A DNA stretch of 64,000 nucleotides from Paraburkholderia sp. (GTDB taxonomy: Bacteria; Pseudomonadota; Gammaproteobacteria; Burkholderiales; Burkholderiaceae). The notes under the pieces were generated by a model. The model was given only the letters and a program-made list of their open reading frames with translations, was not told where the DNA came from and ran no database searches. The stretch spans positions 248,001-312,000 of the forward strand of contig NZ_JAPWKB010000018.1 of the NCBI RefSeq assembly GCF_028283785.1, written 5' to 3'. A program made the position numbers and the translations under genes. Below, one piece after another: positions 17,174-26,247 of the stretch (positions are counted from its first letter, which is position 1; each line of letters starts with the position of its first letter).

Positions 17174-19054
17174 TCATTGCTGCTGCCAGCCGAGCGTGAG
17201 ATACGCGGCGCGACGCGGCGAGTTGTACGTGTAGACCGTTTCATAGTCCTTGTCGAAGAGATTCTGGAGTTGCGCCGCCACGTACCACGCTTTCGTGATC
17301 GCGTAGCGCGCGGACAGATTCACGATGCCGTAGCCGCCGAGCCGCGCGCTGGTGTCGTTGCGCGCGCCGCTGACGATCCACTCGCCGCCGACTCGCCACG
17401 CTGCGATATTGCGATTCGCGGACAACGACGCGAAGTGCCGCGCGCGACGCACGAGGTCGGTGTGCGTGTCTTCATCGACCGGGTTTTGCACGGTCACCGA
17501 CGCGCGCACGTCCGTCTGCCCCAGACGACCGCGCCACGATCCTTCGACACCCTGCACTTTCGCGCGCCCGACGTTCTGCGCGACGTAGATGCCCGGCGAG
17601 GTTTCCGCGTAGTCGATCAGATTCGAATAACGCGTCTGGAACACGCTCACCCGCATCACGCCGGACGCGGACGTCGAGTGCTGCAATGCGGCTTCGATCG
17701 AATGACTGCGCTCCGGTTGGATCGCGGTGTTACCACTGCCGGGGTAATACAGATCGTCGAAGCTCGGCGCGCGGAATGCGTCGGAATAGCTCGCGGTGAT
17801 CTTCCATGCATCGGTCAGCTCGAAGCCGTAGCCGAGATAGTAACTGTTCGCTCCGCCGAAGTCCGAGTACTGGTCGCGCCGCACGTTCGCCTGAAACTGG
17901 TTGCGTCCGACCCGTCCCGTATAACCGGCGAACACCGAATCCACGTGACGCTTCGGTGCGGCGAACTGGTCGGAGTCGAGGCTCTGGTCGAGATGTTCGT
18001 AGCCCGCCTGGATGCGCTGCTGCGGCGCGATCGTGAAATCGTTTTGCCACGTGTATTGACGGTTGTCCGTGTCGAAGCGGTTGTTGTACGCGCCGTTCGT
18101 TTTCGCGACGCTGCGGTCGTCGCCTTCGGCGAGCGTCACGTGCGTGGTCCACCAGTCGGTCAGCTTGCCGTTCGCGAACACCGACGCCTGACGCACCTTG
18201 CTATACAAATCGTTCAGATCGGTCGGCGCGCCGTACGCGTTGTCGTAACCCGCAACGCCGTTCGATTGCAGATACGACACGCCCGCGTCCCATCCGTCAC
18301 CGAATCGGTGACGCAACGACGCCGACACGCTCTCGTTCAGATAGCCGTTCGCGTTCGGATTCGCGCCCGGCGCCTGCGCCGGATTCTGCGCGGAAAAGCC
18401 ATCGTCTTTCGAGCGCGCGAGCGACACGCTGAAGGTCGTCTTGCCGTCTCGATCGAGCGCGCCGTCGACGCCCATCTGCTGCGTCTGCGTGTGATAACTG
18501 CCCGCGCTGACCGAGAAATTGAATCGCGGCGGATGCGCGCCGCCGTCTTTCGTGAACACCTGAACGACGCCGCCGATCGCGCCCGATCCGTACAACGCCG
18601 ACACATTGCCGTTGACCACTTCGACACGATCGATCTGATCGAGCGGCAGTTGCGCGAGTTGCGCGTTGCCCAGACTCACCGAATCGACCCGCACGCCGTC
18701 GATCAGCAGCAACGATTGCGTCGACGATGCGCCGCGCAGCAGCAGGCTCGCGGTCGAACCGGGGCCGCCCGTGCGGGTGATCTGCGCGCCGGGCGCGAAT
18801 TGCAGCAGGCCGGGGAGATCGGTGGCGCTGGTGTCGGCGATGTCCTGTGCGTCGAACAGCGTGGTTTGCGCAATCGTGTCCGCGAGCGATTGCGGCGCGC
18901 GATCGGCGGTCACGACGACGGGTGTGAGCGTGGTTGCCGCGGTGGGTGGATCGTCGGCGGCGGTGCGGGTCTGCGCGTGCGCGGATAGTGCGCCGCCCGC
19001 GAGCGGCAAGCCGGCAGCCGCCAGCCGTGCGACGCGGGCAAATGAAAACGACAT
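17174..19054 (-). CDS. btuB: TonB-dependent vitamin B12 outer membrane receptor
   Basis: A 626-residue TonB-dependent receptor that would carry B12 across the outer membrane using TonB energy. It has a signal peptide ending ALSAHAQ, a TonB-box-like TPVVVTA stretch, a plug domain with LLLIDGVRVDSVSLG and VEVVNGNVSALYGSGAIGG, and a beta barrel ending in an aromatic strand (AYLTLGWQQQ). The ATG at 19054 is preferred because AGGA lies 8 bases upstream; an ATG at 19063 is also in frame. The cobalamin riboswitch directly upstream and btuC-btuD downstream make the substrate assignment strong. Confidence 0.93.
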   Translation of the reverse strand: MSFSFARVARLAAAGLPLAGGALSAHAQTRTAADDPPTAATTLTPVVVTADRAPQSLADTIAQTTLFDAQDIADTSATDLPGLLQFAPGAQITRTGGPGSTASLLLRGASSTQSLLLIDGVRVDSVSLGNAQLAQLPLDQIDRVEVVNGNVSALYGSGAIGGVVQVFTKDGGAHPPRFNFSVSAGSYHTQTQQMGVDGALDRDGKTTFSVSLARSKDDGFSAQNPAQAPGANPNANGYLNESVSASLRHRFGDGWDAGVSYLQSNGVAGYDNAYGAPTDLNDLYSKVRQASVFANGKLTDWWTTHVTLAEGDDRSVAKTNGAYNNRFDTDNRQYTWQNDFTIAPQQRIQAGYEHLDQSLDSDQFAAPKRHVDSVFAGYTGRVGRNQFQANVRRDQYSDFGGANSYYLGYGFELTDAWKITASYSDAFRAPSFDDLYYPGSGNTAIQPERSHSIEAALQHSTSASGVMRVSVFQTRYSNLIDYAETSPGIYVAQNVGRAKVQGVEGSWRGRLGQTDVRASVTVQNPVDEDTHTDLVRRARHFASLSANRNIAAWRVGGEWIVSGARNDTSARLGGYGIVNLSARYAITKAWYVAAQLQNLFDKDYETVYTYNSPRRAAYLTLGWQQQ

Positions 19055-19159
19055 GGGATACATCCTGTGGATAGCGTGCGCAGTCTGCTTCCCCGCAGAC
19101 CGCCGCGTCACGGACGTGTCATCGTCACCGCGCACGAACGGCGCGACGCACTGACGCGC

Positions 19160-19405
19160 CCTCTCGCTCTGGCCGGTATCCGGGCTGGCGACACATCGAT
19201 CCACCTTCCCACGCATCTCGCGCAGTGGCACACTCGCGGGTTCAGCTTCGAACGCGCGATCAGATCGACTTGCATGACAGGTCATGCGGTCGCTTACCGT
19301 TGCGGGGGCAGCACAGGTTGGCACGCCGCGAGGCGCGCGCCCTGTTTCCCGTTTAACTGCGCACGATGTGAATTCGCGCGCGGGCACCAAAGTGCGGCAA
19401 GTGTA
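19160..19405 (-). promoter_or_regulatory. Cobalamin (B12) riboswitch upstream of btuB
   Basis: Read on the minus strand, the leader carries the conserved blocks of the cobalamin riboswitch in order: GGTGCC (19383-19388), AAACGGGAAACAGGG, GCCAACCTGTGCTGCCCCCG and CAACGGTAAGCG, GCCACTG, GGGAAGG, and the terminal block GTCGCCAGCCCGGATACCGG near 19171-19195. Binding of adenosylcobalamin to this RNA normally represses translation or transcription. It lies about 105 bases ahead of btuB and so should control btuB-btuC-btuD-cobT-cobS-cobC. The remaining bases between the riboswitch and the gene at 19624 hold only promoter-like sequence, including TAAAAT near 19592. Confidence 0.95.
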
Positions 19406-19623
19406 GGAGCGGGTAAAAACGTCGTCAAGAAAGGGCTATCCAGCGCATCGACACGCATGACATCGAACGTTAGCGTGGGATTTTTCCGAATCGCGCGACA
19501 TCTCGTACGACCGTTTGCCAAAGAACGATGCACAAAGCGATGTTGTTACGTCTCGAAACGAGACATTTATCGGAAACTGCGACATTCCGCGCTAAAATGC
19601 GGTGTCTTTAGAGGACGCAGCAC

Positions 19624-19977
19624 ATGCTCAACGAACTCGAAACACTCTCACAGAATATCGGCAAGCTGATCTCGATCAGCCAACGCCACAACGAGGCGCG
19701 TCACGCGCTCGAAGAGCAGCTTGCGCAATTGCGTGCAGAGGCAGAAGCCTCGCGCGCCGAACTCGAGCTGATGCGCGAAGAGCGCAATGCGCTGCAACTG
19801 GAACGCGACGCGCTGTCGGCAAAAATCGACGACGCGCAAGTGCGCCTGAACGCCATCCTCGAAAAATTGCCGCGCGCTCGCGGACATGCCGAGCCCGACA
19901 ATCAGCTCGATCTGCTCGCCGCGCAACAGGAAGGTGAGGCACAGAACGCCGGCGCCCGTCACGGAGAAAACGCATGA
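19624..19977 (+). CDS. Small coiled-coil protein upstream of zapA
   Basis: A 117-residue protein whose first 80 residues form an unbroken heptad-type coiled coil rich in Leu, Glu, Gln and Arg (LEEQLAQLRAEAEASRAE and following). The C-terminal third is Gly/Ala/Glu rich and likely disordered. It has no signal peptide or membrane helix. The stop overlaps the zapA start by 4 bases (ATGA), so it is translationally coupled to a cell-division gene, and its size and coiled-coil nature recall ZapB, the partner of ZapA in enterobacteria. That functional link is inference; sequence similarity to ZapB is not evident. Confidence 0.75.
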   Translation: MLNELETLSQNIGKLISISQRHNEARHALEEQLAQLRAEAEASRAELELMREERNALQLERDALSAKIDDAQVRLNAILEKLPRARGHAEPDNQLDLLAAQQEGEAQNAGARHGENA

Positions 19978-20288
19978 CCACCAAGCAGATCGATGTCGCT
20001 ATTCTCGGACAGCCGTATCGTCTCGCCTGCTCGCCGGAAACCGAAGCGGCGCTGCTCGAAGCGGTCGCGCGCGTCGACGCCGAAATGAACAAGATTCGTG
20101 CGCACAGCAACGTGCGCGGCACCGATCGCATTGCGGTCATGGCTGCGTTGTCGCTGGCATCGGAACTGCTTAAGTTGCAAGCGAGCGTTCGTCACGGAGA
20201 AGCTTTCCCCGCCGAAGAAATCCGGCGTACAATGCGTCAAATGAACGAACAACTGGGTACTGTGATTCAGCAGTACGCGGTGCAGTAG
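19974..20288 (+). CDS. zapA: Cell division protein ZapA
   Basis: ZapA binds and bundles FtsZ filaments at the division ring. The 104-residue product has the family N-terminal fold (TTKQIDVAILGQPYRLACSPE), the conserved LLEAVARVDAEMNKIR helix, RIAVMAALSLASELL, and a C-terminal coiled coil. Length is normal. It overlaps the coiled-coil gene by 4 bases and is followed by the 6S RNA gene, the same neighbourhood seen in enterobacteria (zapA-ssrS), which supports both calls. Confidence 0.94.
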   Translation: MTTKQIDVAILGQPYRLACSPETEAALLEAVARVDAEMNKIRAHSNVRGTDRIAVMAALSLASELLKLQASVRHGEAFPAEEIRRTMRQMNEQLGTVIQQYAVQ

Positions 20289-20381
20289 AAAAGTTTTTTG
20301 TGCCGGTGTTATAGTCCGCCACGAGTGTGAACGAAGTGCAGTGTGTAGCTGATACTGCCGTTCAGATTCAAACGTTTTAGC

Positions 20382-20560
20382 TTCCCTGCCTGGTTCGCCA
20401 AGGTCATATATTCCTTGAACCAATGCCATGTGCACGGTTGTGGAAATTTGTAACTCTGGTGTGCGCGTCACTCTGTCTGATGTACCCGATGAGCTACTAA
20501 CTGCGACCAATTCTGAATCCTCCGGTTCAGGATGCCGGCCTAGCGGCCAAGGTGGGGACC
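20382..20560 (+). ncRNA. ssrS: 6S RNA
   Basis: 6S RNA mimics an open promoter and sequesters the housekeeping RNA polymerase in stationary phase. About 179 bases here fold as expected: TTCCCTGCCTGG pairs with CCAAGGTGGGG to close the molecule, and TCCTTGAACC pairs with GGTTCAGGA further in, leaving a central bulged region. The position directly after zapA and the strong terminator right behind it agree with 6S. A possible -10 hexamer TATAGT near 20310 would start the transcript some 60 bases upstream, so the primary RNA may be processed. Exact ends are approximate. Confidence 0.82.
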
Positions 20561-20566
20561 TTATTC

Positions 20567-20604
20567 AAAACGGCATCGAACGAAAGCTCGATGCCGTTTT
20601 TCTT
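20567..20604 (+). terminator. Rho-independent terminator after 6S RNA
   Basis: A perfect 13-base stem, AAAACGGCATCGA (20567-20579) with its complement at 20588-20600, around an 8-base loop, followed by a T tract. From here to the next gene at 20706 I see no feature. Confidence 0.9.
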
Positions 20605-20705
20605 TGGTGGCGCGTGTTTTGCATTGCCGCACGGTCATCGCCGTGTCATCGATGCTGCACACGCTGGTACGCCGCCCTTCAACGTCGTCACGTTCTCTTC
20701 GATTC

Positions 20706-21164
20706 ATGCGCTACTGGCTAATGAAGTCCGAACCGGACGAAGCAGGCATCGACCATCTCGCGAGCGCCCCGCATCGCACCTTGCCGTGGACCGGCGTGCG
20801 CAACTATCAGGCGCGCAATTTCATGCGCGACGCGATGCAACCCGGCGACGGCGTGCTGTTCTATCACTCCAGTTGTCCCGAGCCGGGTATTGCGGGCCTC
20901 GCCGAAGTATCGTCCACGGCGTATCCCGATCCCACGCAATTCGATCCAGAGAGCCCGTACTACGATCCGAAATCGTCGCGTGAGGAACCGCGCTGGTTGC
21001 TGGTCGATGTCGTGTTCAACAAGAAGGTGCCTTTGATTGCGCTCGCCACATTGCGAGCGCATCCGGAACTCGCGGAAATGCGTGTGCTGGCCAAAGGCAA
21101 CCGTCTTTCGATCACCCCCGTCACCGACGCCGAATGGCGTTTCATCACCGGCCATCTGGTTTGA
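20706..21164 (+). CDS. EVE domain protein
   Basis: A 152-residue protein made of a single EVE domain (PUA-like fold). The hallmarks are the start MRYWLMKSEPDE, WTGVRNYQARNFMRDAM, the GDGVLFYHSS strand and GLAEVSSTAYPDPTQFDP. EVE proteins are thought to read modified bases in DNA or RNA, and related domains sit in restriction systems, but this stand-alone type is a common housekeeping protein in proteobacteria with no settled role. The longer open frame upstream of ATG 20706 has no family sequence. It has its own transcription unit, after the 6S terminator. Confidence 0.88.
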   Translation: MRYWLMKSEPDEAGIDHLASAPHRTLPWTGVRNYQARNFMRDAMQPGDGVLFYHSSCPEPGIAGLAEVSSTAYPDPTQFDPESPYYDPKSSREEPRWLLVDVVFNKKVPLIALATLRAHPELAEMRVLAKGNRLSITPVTDAEWRFITGHLV

Positions 21165-21403
21165 GATCGCAGCGGATTGTGCGCACGCGCGTGCGCTAAA
21201 ACGCATGCTGGATGCGTTGTATTCCGTGCCGGTTTGAGCGTGCGCAGCCTACGTCGAACGTTGCGATGAATTGGGGAACCAAGCGGAGCTTACGGGCGCC
21301 TAACTGGCTCCGGAAAATGGCCCGCAAACGTCGTGCCATTTCATTCACCGGCGCGCTCGCCGTCGCGCGTAACCGTTCCAACGCTTCAGCAAGGAGTTCC
21401 GCA

Positions 21404-22132
21404 ATGACCCGAAAAACCGCACGCGTGCTCGCCTTCGCGATGGCCTGCGCGACACCGCTCGCGCTGTCCGTCGCACCGGCTGTCGCCCGCGCGCAAAACG
21501 CGCCGTACCAGCCGGCCGGCGTGCTGTCGCTGAACGCACAGGCGAGCGCGGAAGTGCCGCAAGACGTCGTCAATATCACGCTGTTTTACGAGCAGGAAGC
21601 GAGCGACCCGTCGTCGCTGACGAACACGCTGAACCAACGCGCGGAATCCGCGCTGCAAAAAGCCAAGGGCGTCAGCGGTGTGACGGCGCGCACCGGTTCG
21701 TTCTCGATCCAGCCTTCGACCGATCGCGACGGCCGCATCTCCGCATGGCGCGGCCGCACGGAAGTGGTGCTCGAATCGCACGATTTCGCGGCGGCCTCGA
21801 AGCTCGCAGGTCAGATGGCATCGATCATGCAGGTGGGTAACGTGCAGTTTTCGTTGTCGCCTGAATCGCAACGCGCCGCCGAGCAGAAGCTGACCGGCGA
21901 GGCGATCGCATCGTTCCGCCAGCAGGCCGCGTCGTCGGCGCAGGCTTTCGGCTATAGCGGCTACTCGATTCGCGAAGTCAACGTCGGGCACAACGGCGCC
22001 GTGATGCCGCGTCCGATGATGATGATGAGCGCGCGCGGCATGGCCGCCGACGCCAAAGTCGCGTCGATGCCGCTCGAAGCGGGCACATCCACGGTCACGG
22101 TCAACGTGTCGGGTTCGGTGCAGATGAAGTAA
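21404..22132 (+). CDS. SIMPL (DUF541) domain periplasmic protein
   Basis: A 242-residue exported protein: signal peptide at residues 1-30 ending AVARA, then one SIMPL domain (GVLSLNAQASAEVPQDVVNI, GVTARTGSFSIQPSTDRDG, and the final strand GTSTVTVNVSGSVQM). A run of Met (PRPMMMMSARGM) is typical of this family's late loop. SIMPL proteins are periplasmic, of unclear function, and have been linked to oxidative stress resistance in E. coli (YggE). The ATG at 21404 has AAGGAG ten bases upstream. The gene is alone, closed by a strong bidirectional terminator shared with lgt. Confidence 0.88.
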   Translation: MTRKTARVLAFAMACATPLALSVAPAVARAQNAPYQPAGVLSLNAQASAEVPQDVVNITLFYEQEASDPSSLTNTLNQRAESALQKAKGVSGVTARTGSFSIQPSTDRDGRISAWRGRTEVVLESHDFAAASKLAGQMASIMQVGNVQFSLSPESQRAAEQKLTGEAIASFRQQAASSAQAFGYSGYSIREVNVGHNGAVMPRPMMMMSARGMAADAKVASMPLEAGTSTVTVNVSGSVQMK

Positions 22133-22176
22133 CGCGCGTCGGCATCCGCGTTACTTCACGTCACGCTACGCTGCAA

Positions 22177-22207
22177 AAAAAACGCCACGGCAAGCCGTGG
22201 CGTTTTT
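22177..22207. terminator. Bidirectional terminator between the SIMPL gene and lgt
   Basis: The stem AACGCCACGG with CCGTGGCGTT around a short loop is flanked by an A run on the left and a T run on the right, so it can end transcripts from both convergent genes. Confidence 0.88.
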
Positions 22208-22275
22208 GTTTGCGGTTCCGGTCAGCGTCAGCCGGTCGCTAAAACCGAAGCGAAACCGTCACGCGTCGCACGCAA

Positions 22276-23181
22276 TCAGTTCGCGCCGACCGCTTGCGTC
22301 GCCTGACGGCCATGGCGCTTGTACGCCCACACCAGAACCGCGATGCCGACGATGATCATCGGCAGCGACAGCCACTGGCCCATCGACATGCCGAGCGCCA
22401 GCAAACCGAGGAAGTCGTCCGGCTCACGCGCGAACTCCACCGTGAAACGCGCGAGGCCGTAGCCGATCAGAAACACCGCCGAGATCGCACCGAGCGGACG
22501 CTGCTTGCGCGAGTAGAACCACAGCACGAGGAACAGCGCGACACCTTCGAGCGCGATCTCGTACAACTCCGACGGATGACGCGGCAGCATGTGATATTGC
22601 GCGAATACGTCGGCCAGATGCCACTTCGCGGCAAGCTCCGGATGCGTGCTGAGCCACTGCGCATCTTCGTTCGACGCGCCCGGAAACAGCATCGCCCACG
22701 GCGCGGCCGGATCGGTCACGCGGCCCCACAACTCGCCGTTGATAAAGTTGCCGAGGCGCCCGGCAGCCAGACCGGTCGGGACCATCGGCGCGACGAAATC
22801 AGTCACCTGGAGCCACGAGCGCTTGCGCTGGTACGCGAACAGCACCATCGCCAGCGTGACGCCGAGAAAGCCGCCGTGGAACGACATGCCGCCTTCCCAC
22901 ACCTTGAAGATATCGAGCGGATGCGCGAAGTACCAGCTCGCCTTATAGAACAGCACATAGCCGAGACGGCCGCCGAAAATAGTGCCGAGCACGCCGTAAA
23001 ACAGCATGTCGTCGATATCCTTGGCGGTCCAGCCTTGCGCGGCCACGTACGGCAGCCGCAGACGCAGCCGCCCGACGACGATCGCGAGGATAAACGCGAC
23101 CAGATACATCAGGCCGTACCAGCGGACGGCCAGCGGCCCCAGATGAATGGCGATGGGGTCGAAATTCGGGTGAATATGCAT
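22276..23181 (-). CDS. lgt: Prolipoprotein diacylglyceryl transferase
   Basis: Lgt moves diacylglycerol from phosphatidylglycerol to the lipobox cysteine of prolipoproteins, the first step of lipoprotein maturation, in the inner membrane. The 301-residue protein has about seven hydrophobic segments, the Lgt signature GRLGNFINGELWGR, and the conserved RHPSELYEIALEG and FRLxxEF-like ARFTVEFAREPDDF segments. The start MHIHPNFDP at 23181 matches the usual N-terminus; the open frame upstream lacks family sequence. Substrates of this enzyme in the window include the subtilase lipoprotein at 46.7-48.8 kb. Confidence 0.95.
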   Translation of the reverse strand: MHIHPNFDPIAIHLGPLAVRWYGLMYLVAFILAIVVGRLRLRLPYVAAQGWTAKDIDDMLFYGVLGTIFGGRLGYVLFYKASWYFAHPLDIFKVWEGGMSFHGGFLGVTLAMVLFAYQRKRSWLQVTDFVAPMVPTGLAAGRLGNFINGELWGRVTDPAAPWAMLFPGASNEDAQWLSTHPELAAKWHLADVFAQYHMLPRHPSELYEIALEGVALFLVLWFYSRKQRPLGAISAVFLIGYGLARFTVEFAREPDDFLGLLALGMSMGQWLSLPMIIVGIAVLVWAYKRHGRQATQAVGAN

Positions 23182-23216
23182 CGGATATGGAATGGGGTTA
23201 AGGGGAGTCTGAAGCG

Positions 23217-24206
23217 TTAAAAAGCAGAGGGCTGCGCGAGCACCGTTGCCGCATGCGCGCGCACGATGTCGATAAAACCGGCGAGCACCGGACTGACTTC
23301 GTCCGTGCGCCATACGAGGCCGGTTTCGATTGCGGGCACCGATTCACGCAGCGGCCGGTACACGACGCCGGTGCGACGCAGGTTACGCAACGATTGCGGC
23401 ACCAGTGCGACGCCCATGCCGGCTGACACCAGGCTTACGATCGTTTGCATCTGGATGGCTTGCTGGCCGATGCGCGGCGAGAGTCCCGCCACGCCGTAGC
23501 AATCCATAATGATGTCATAAAAGCCAGGCGCCAAACGTCTCGGGAAGATGACGAGCGGCGCATCGGCGAACTCGCGCAGGCTGACCGGCCCATCCAGCCA
23601 TTCCGGCTGCGCATCCGGGTTCGCCGGAGGGTTCGCCGCAGCGTCCGCCGCGATGCGCGCCGCCATCTCCGACGACATCGCGATCACCAGCGGCTCGCGG
23701 GCGATCGGCAGCCACGACAACTGCGCGTCGTGACGCGGCGCCACCGGCGCGATCACGAGACCGGCATCGATCCGGCCCGCCACCAGTTCATCCACTTGCA
23801 CGTCGCTGGTGGCTTCCGTCAATTCCAGCCGCACCCGCGGATGACGCGCGCCGAAGTCGCGCAGCAGCGGCGGCAACAGCCCGTAATCCGCCGTGGACAC
23901 GAAGGCGAGCGACAGCACGCCCGCCTCGCCGCGCGCCAGCGACTGCGCGAGCGGCCGCAGCCCTTCCGCGCTGGCCAGCAGACGACGTACTTCCGGCAGC
24001 AGATCCGCGCCCACACGCGTCAGCTCGACCGAACGCCGCGTCCGCGCAAACAGTTCGACGCCCAGCGTGTCTTCGAGCGCGCGGATCGCCTGCGACAGCG
24101 GCGGCTGCGTCATCGACAGACGCACCGCTGCCCGACCGAAATGTTTTTCCTCGGCGACGGTGACGAAGTAGCGCAACAGGCGCAGATCGGGCACGGCAGG
24201 TAGCAT
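23217..24206 (-). CDS. LysR-family transcriptional regulator divergent from ilvD
   Basis: A 329-residue LysR-type regulator. The winged helix-turn-helix occupies about residues 8-65 (LRYFVTVAEEKHFGRAAVRLSMTQ region), followed by the linker helix and a co-inducer domain with PLVIFPRR and GMGVALVPQSL. It is transcribed away from ilvD across 196 bases, an arrangement typical when a LysR protein controls its neighbour, so regulation of ilvD is a fair guess. The intergenic AT-rich segment around 24236-24262 is the likely operator region. The ATG at 24206 was chosen because it places the helix-turn-helix at the N-terminus. Inducer unknown. Confidence 0.88.
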   Translation of the reverse strand: MLPAVPDLRLLRYFVTVAEEKHFGRAAVRLSMTQPPLSQAIRALEDTLGVELFARTRRSVELTRVGADLLPEVRRLLASAEGLRPLAQSLARGEAGVLSLAFVSTADYGLLPPLLRDFGARHPRVRLELTEATSDVQVDELVAGRIDAGLVIAPVAPRHDAQLSWLPIAREPLVIAMSSEMAARIAADAAANPPANPDAQPEWLDGPVSLREFADAPLVIFPRRLAPGFYDIIMDCYGVAGLSPRIGQQAIQMQTIVSLVSAGMGVALVPQSLRNLRRTGVVYRPLRESVPAIETGLVWRTDEVSPVLAGFIDIVRAHAATVLAQPSAF

Positions 24207-24402
24207 CGAAACGGTTCTGTAAGACTTTTTACGACTCAATAGAGCCTGAATAATATATTGGACCCGAACTTCGAGAAACTGCATTCTTGCAGTTCGCGCC
24301 AGAAACTACACTGAAGTCAGCCAGCCGCTGGGCCGCGTATCGGCCCGTCACGCGGCCACGCCGATCGTTCAGGCGCACTCGTCAAAAAAAACGGAGATCC
24401 CC

Positions 24403-26076
24403 ATGCCGTACAACCGTCGTTCCAGAAACATCACGCAGGGCGTCGCGCGCTCGCCGAACCGTTCGATGTATTACGCGCTCGGCTATCAAAAGGAAGACTT
24501 CGACAAGCCGATGATCGGTATCGCCAACGGTCATTCGACCATCACGCCCTGCAACGCCGGCCTGCAAAGGCTCGCCGACGCCGCAGTCGCCGCCGTCAAG
24601 GGCGCGGATGCGAATCCGCAGATTTTCGGTACGCCGACCATCTCCGACGGCATGTCGATGGGCACCGAAGGCATGAAGTACTCGCTGGTGTCGCGCGAGG
24701 TGATCGCCGACTGTATCGAGACCTGCGTGCAGGGCCAGTGGATGGACGGCGTCGTGGTGATCGGCGGCTGCGACAAGAACATGCCGGGCGGCATGATCGG
24801 CCTCGCGCGGATGAACGTGCCGGGCATCTACGTGTACGGCGGCACGATCCGTCCGGGCAACTGGAAGGGCAAGGATCTGACGATCGTTTCGTCGTTCGAA
24901 GCCGTCGGGGAATTCACGGCCGGGCGCATGTCGCAGGAAGATTTCGAGGGCGTCGAAAAGAACGCGTGTCCGTCGACGGGTTCGTGCGGCGGCATGTACA
25001 CCGCCAATACGATGAGCTCGTCGTTCGAAGCGCTGGGCATGTCGCTGTTCTACTCGTCGACGATGGCCAATCCGGATCAGGAAAAGGTCGATTCGGCCGC
25101 GGAATCCGCGCGCGTGCTGGTCGAAGCCGTGAAGAAGGATCTGAAGCCGCGCGACATCATCACGAAGCAGTCGATCGAAAACGCGGTGGCGGTGCTGATG
25201 GCGACGGGCGGCTCGACCAACGCGGTGCTGCATTACCTCGCAATCGCTCATGCCGCGGAAGTCGAATGGACCATCGAAGATTTCGAACGGATGCGCAAGA
25301 AAGTGCCGGTGATCTGCGACCTGAAGCCGTCCGGTCAGTTCGTCGCGACGGATCTGCATAAGGCGGGCGGCATCCCGCAAGTGATGAAGATCCTGCTGGA
25401 CGCCGGCATGCTGCACGGCGACTGCATGACGATCACCGGCAAGACCATTGCCGAAGAACTCAAGGATGTGCCGGGCGTGCCGCGCGCGGATCAAAAGGTG
25501 ATCTACCCGATCGACAAGGCGCTCTACGACGAAGGCCACCTCGCGATCCTCAAGGGCAACCTGGCGGTCGATGGCGCGGTTGCGAAGATCACCGGCCTGA
25601 AAAACCCGGTGATCACAGGCCCGGCCCGCGTGTTCGACGACGAGCAAAGCGCGATGACCGCGATTCTCGACGACCGGATCGTGGCCGGCGACGTGGTCGT
25701 GCTGCGTTATCTCGGCCCGAAGGGCGGCCCCGGCATGCCGGAAATGCTCGCGCCGACGTCGGCGATCATCGGCAAGGGTCTGGGCGAGAGCGTCGGGCTG
25801 ATCACCGACGGCCGCTTCTCCGGCGGCACGTGGGGCATGGTGGTCGGTCACGTCGCGCCGGAAGCGTTCGTCGGCGGCACGATCGCGTTCGTCGAGGAAG
25901 GCGATTCGATCACCATCGACGCGCATGCGTTGCTGCTGCAACTGAACGTCGACGACGCGGAAATCGCGCGTCGCCGGGCGGCATGGCAAGCGCCCAAACC
26001 GCGCTACACCCGCGGCATTCTCGCGAAGTACTCAGCACTCGCACTGCCGGCCAACAAGGGCGCGGTGACCGGTTAA
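24403..26076 (+). CDS. ilvD: Dihydroxy-acid dehydratase
   Basis: IlvD dehydrates 2,3-dihydroxy-3-methylbutanoate and its isoleucine counterpart in branched-chain amino-acid synthesis, using an iron-sulfur cluster. The 557-residue protein has the three cluster cysteines in their usual places: Cys50 (ITPCNAG), Cys123 (GGCDKNMPGG) and Cys195 (GSCGGMYTANTM). It also carries the C-terminal ITDGRFSGGTWGMVVGH motif. The length fits the type common in Burkholderiales, shorter than E. coli IlvD. The gene stands divergent from the LysR gene and ends before a strong hairpin terminator. Confidence 0.96.
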   Translation: MPYNRRSRNITQGVARSPNRSMYYALGYQKEDFDKPMIGIANGHSTITPCNAGLQRLADAAVAAVKGADANPQIFGTPTISDGMSMGTEGMKYSLVSREVIADCIETCVQGQWMDGVVVIGGCDKNMPGGMIGLARMNVPGIYVYGGTIRPGNWKGKDLTIVSSFEAVGEFTAGRMSQEDFEGVEKNACPSTGSCGGMYTANTMSSSFEALGMSLFYSSTMANPDQEKVDSAAESARVLVEAVKKDLKPRDIITKQSIENAVAVLMATGGSTNAVLHYLAIAHAAEVEWTIEDFERMRKKVPVICDLKPSGQFVATDLHKAGGIPQVMKILLDAGMLHGDCMTITGKTIAEELKDVPGVPRADQKVIYPIDKALYDEGHLAILKGNLAVDGAVAKITGLKNPVITGPARVFDDEQSAMTAILDDRIVAGDVVVLRYLGPKGGPGMPEMLAPTSAIIGKGLGESVGLITDGRFSGGTWGMVVGHVAPEAFVGGTIAFVEEGDSITIDAHALLLQLNVDDAEIARRRAAWQAPKPRYTRGILAKYSALALPANKGAVTG

Positions 26077-26162
26077 CGCGCGCTGGCGCACGGTCCGCGG
26101 CATGCCGGTACGCACGCAGGTGCGCTAGATCACGCTGGGGCCGGGAAGACGCTGGGAAGATG

Positions 26163-26196
26163 AAAGGGGCGCACGGGAAAACGTGCGCCCCTTTCC
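26163..26196 (+). terminator. Hairpin terminator after ilvD
   Basis: A 12-base stem AAAGGGGCGCAC with its complement GTGCGCCCCTTT around an 8-base loop, followed by CCTTTTAT. It lies 86 bases after ilvD and 52 bases before the cytochrome gene. Confidence 0.85.
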
Positions 26197-26247
26197 TTTT
26201 ATAATGCGCACACCAAAAGTCGGGCGTCTGCACCGGCGGAGACCAGA

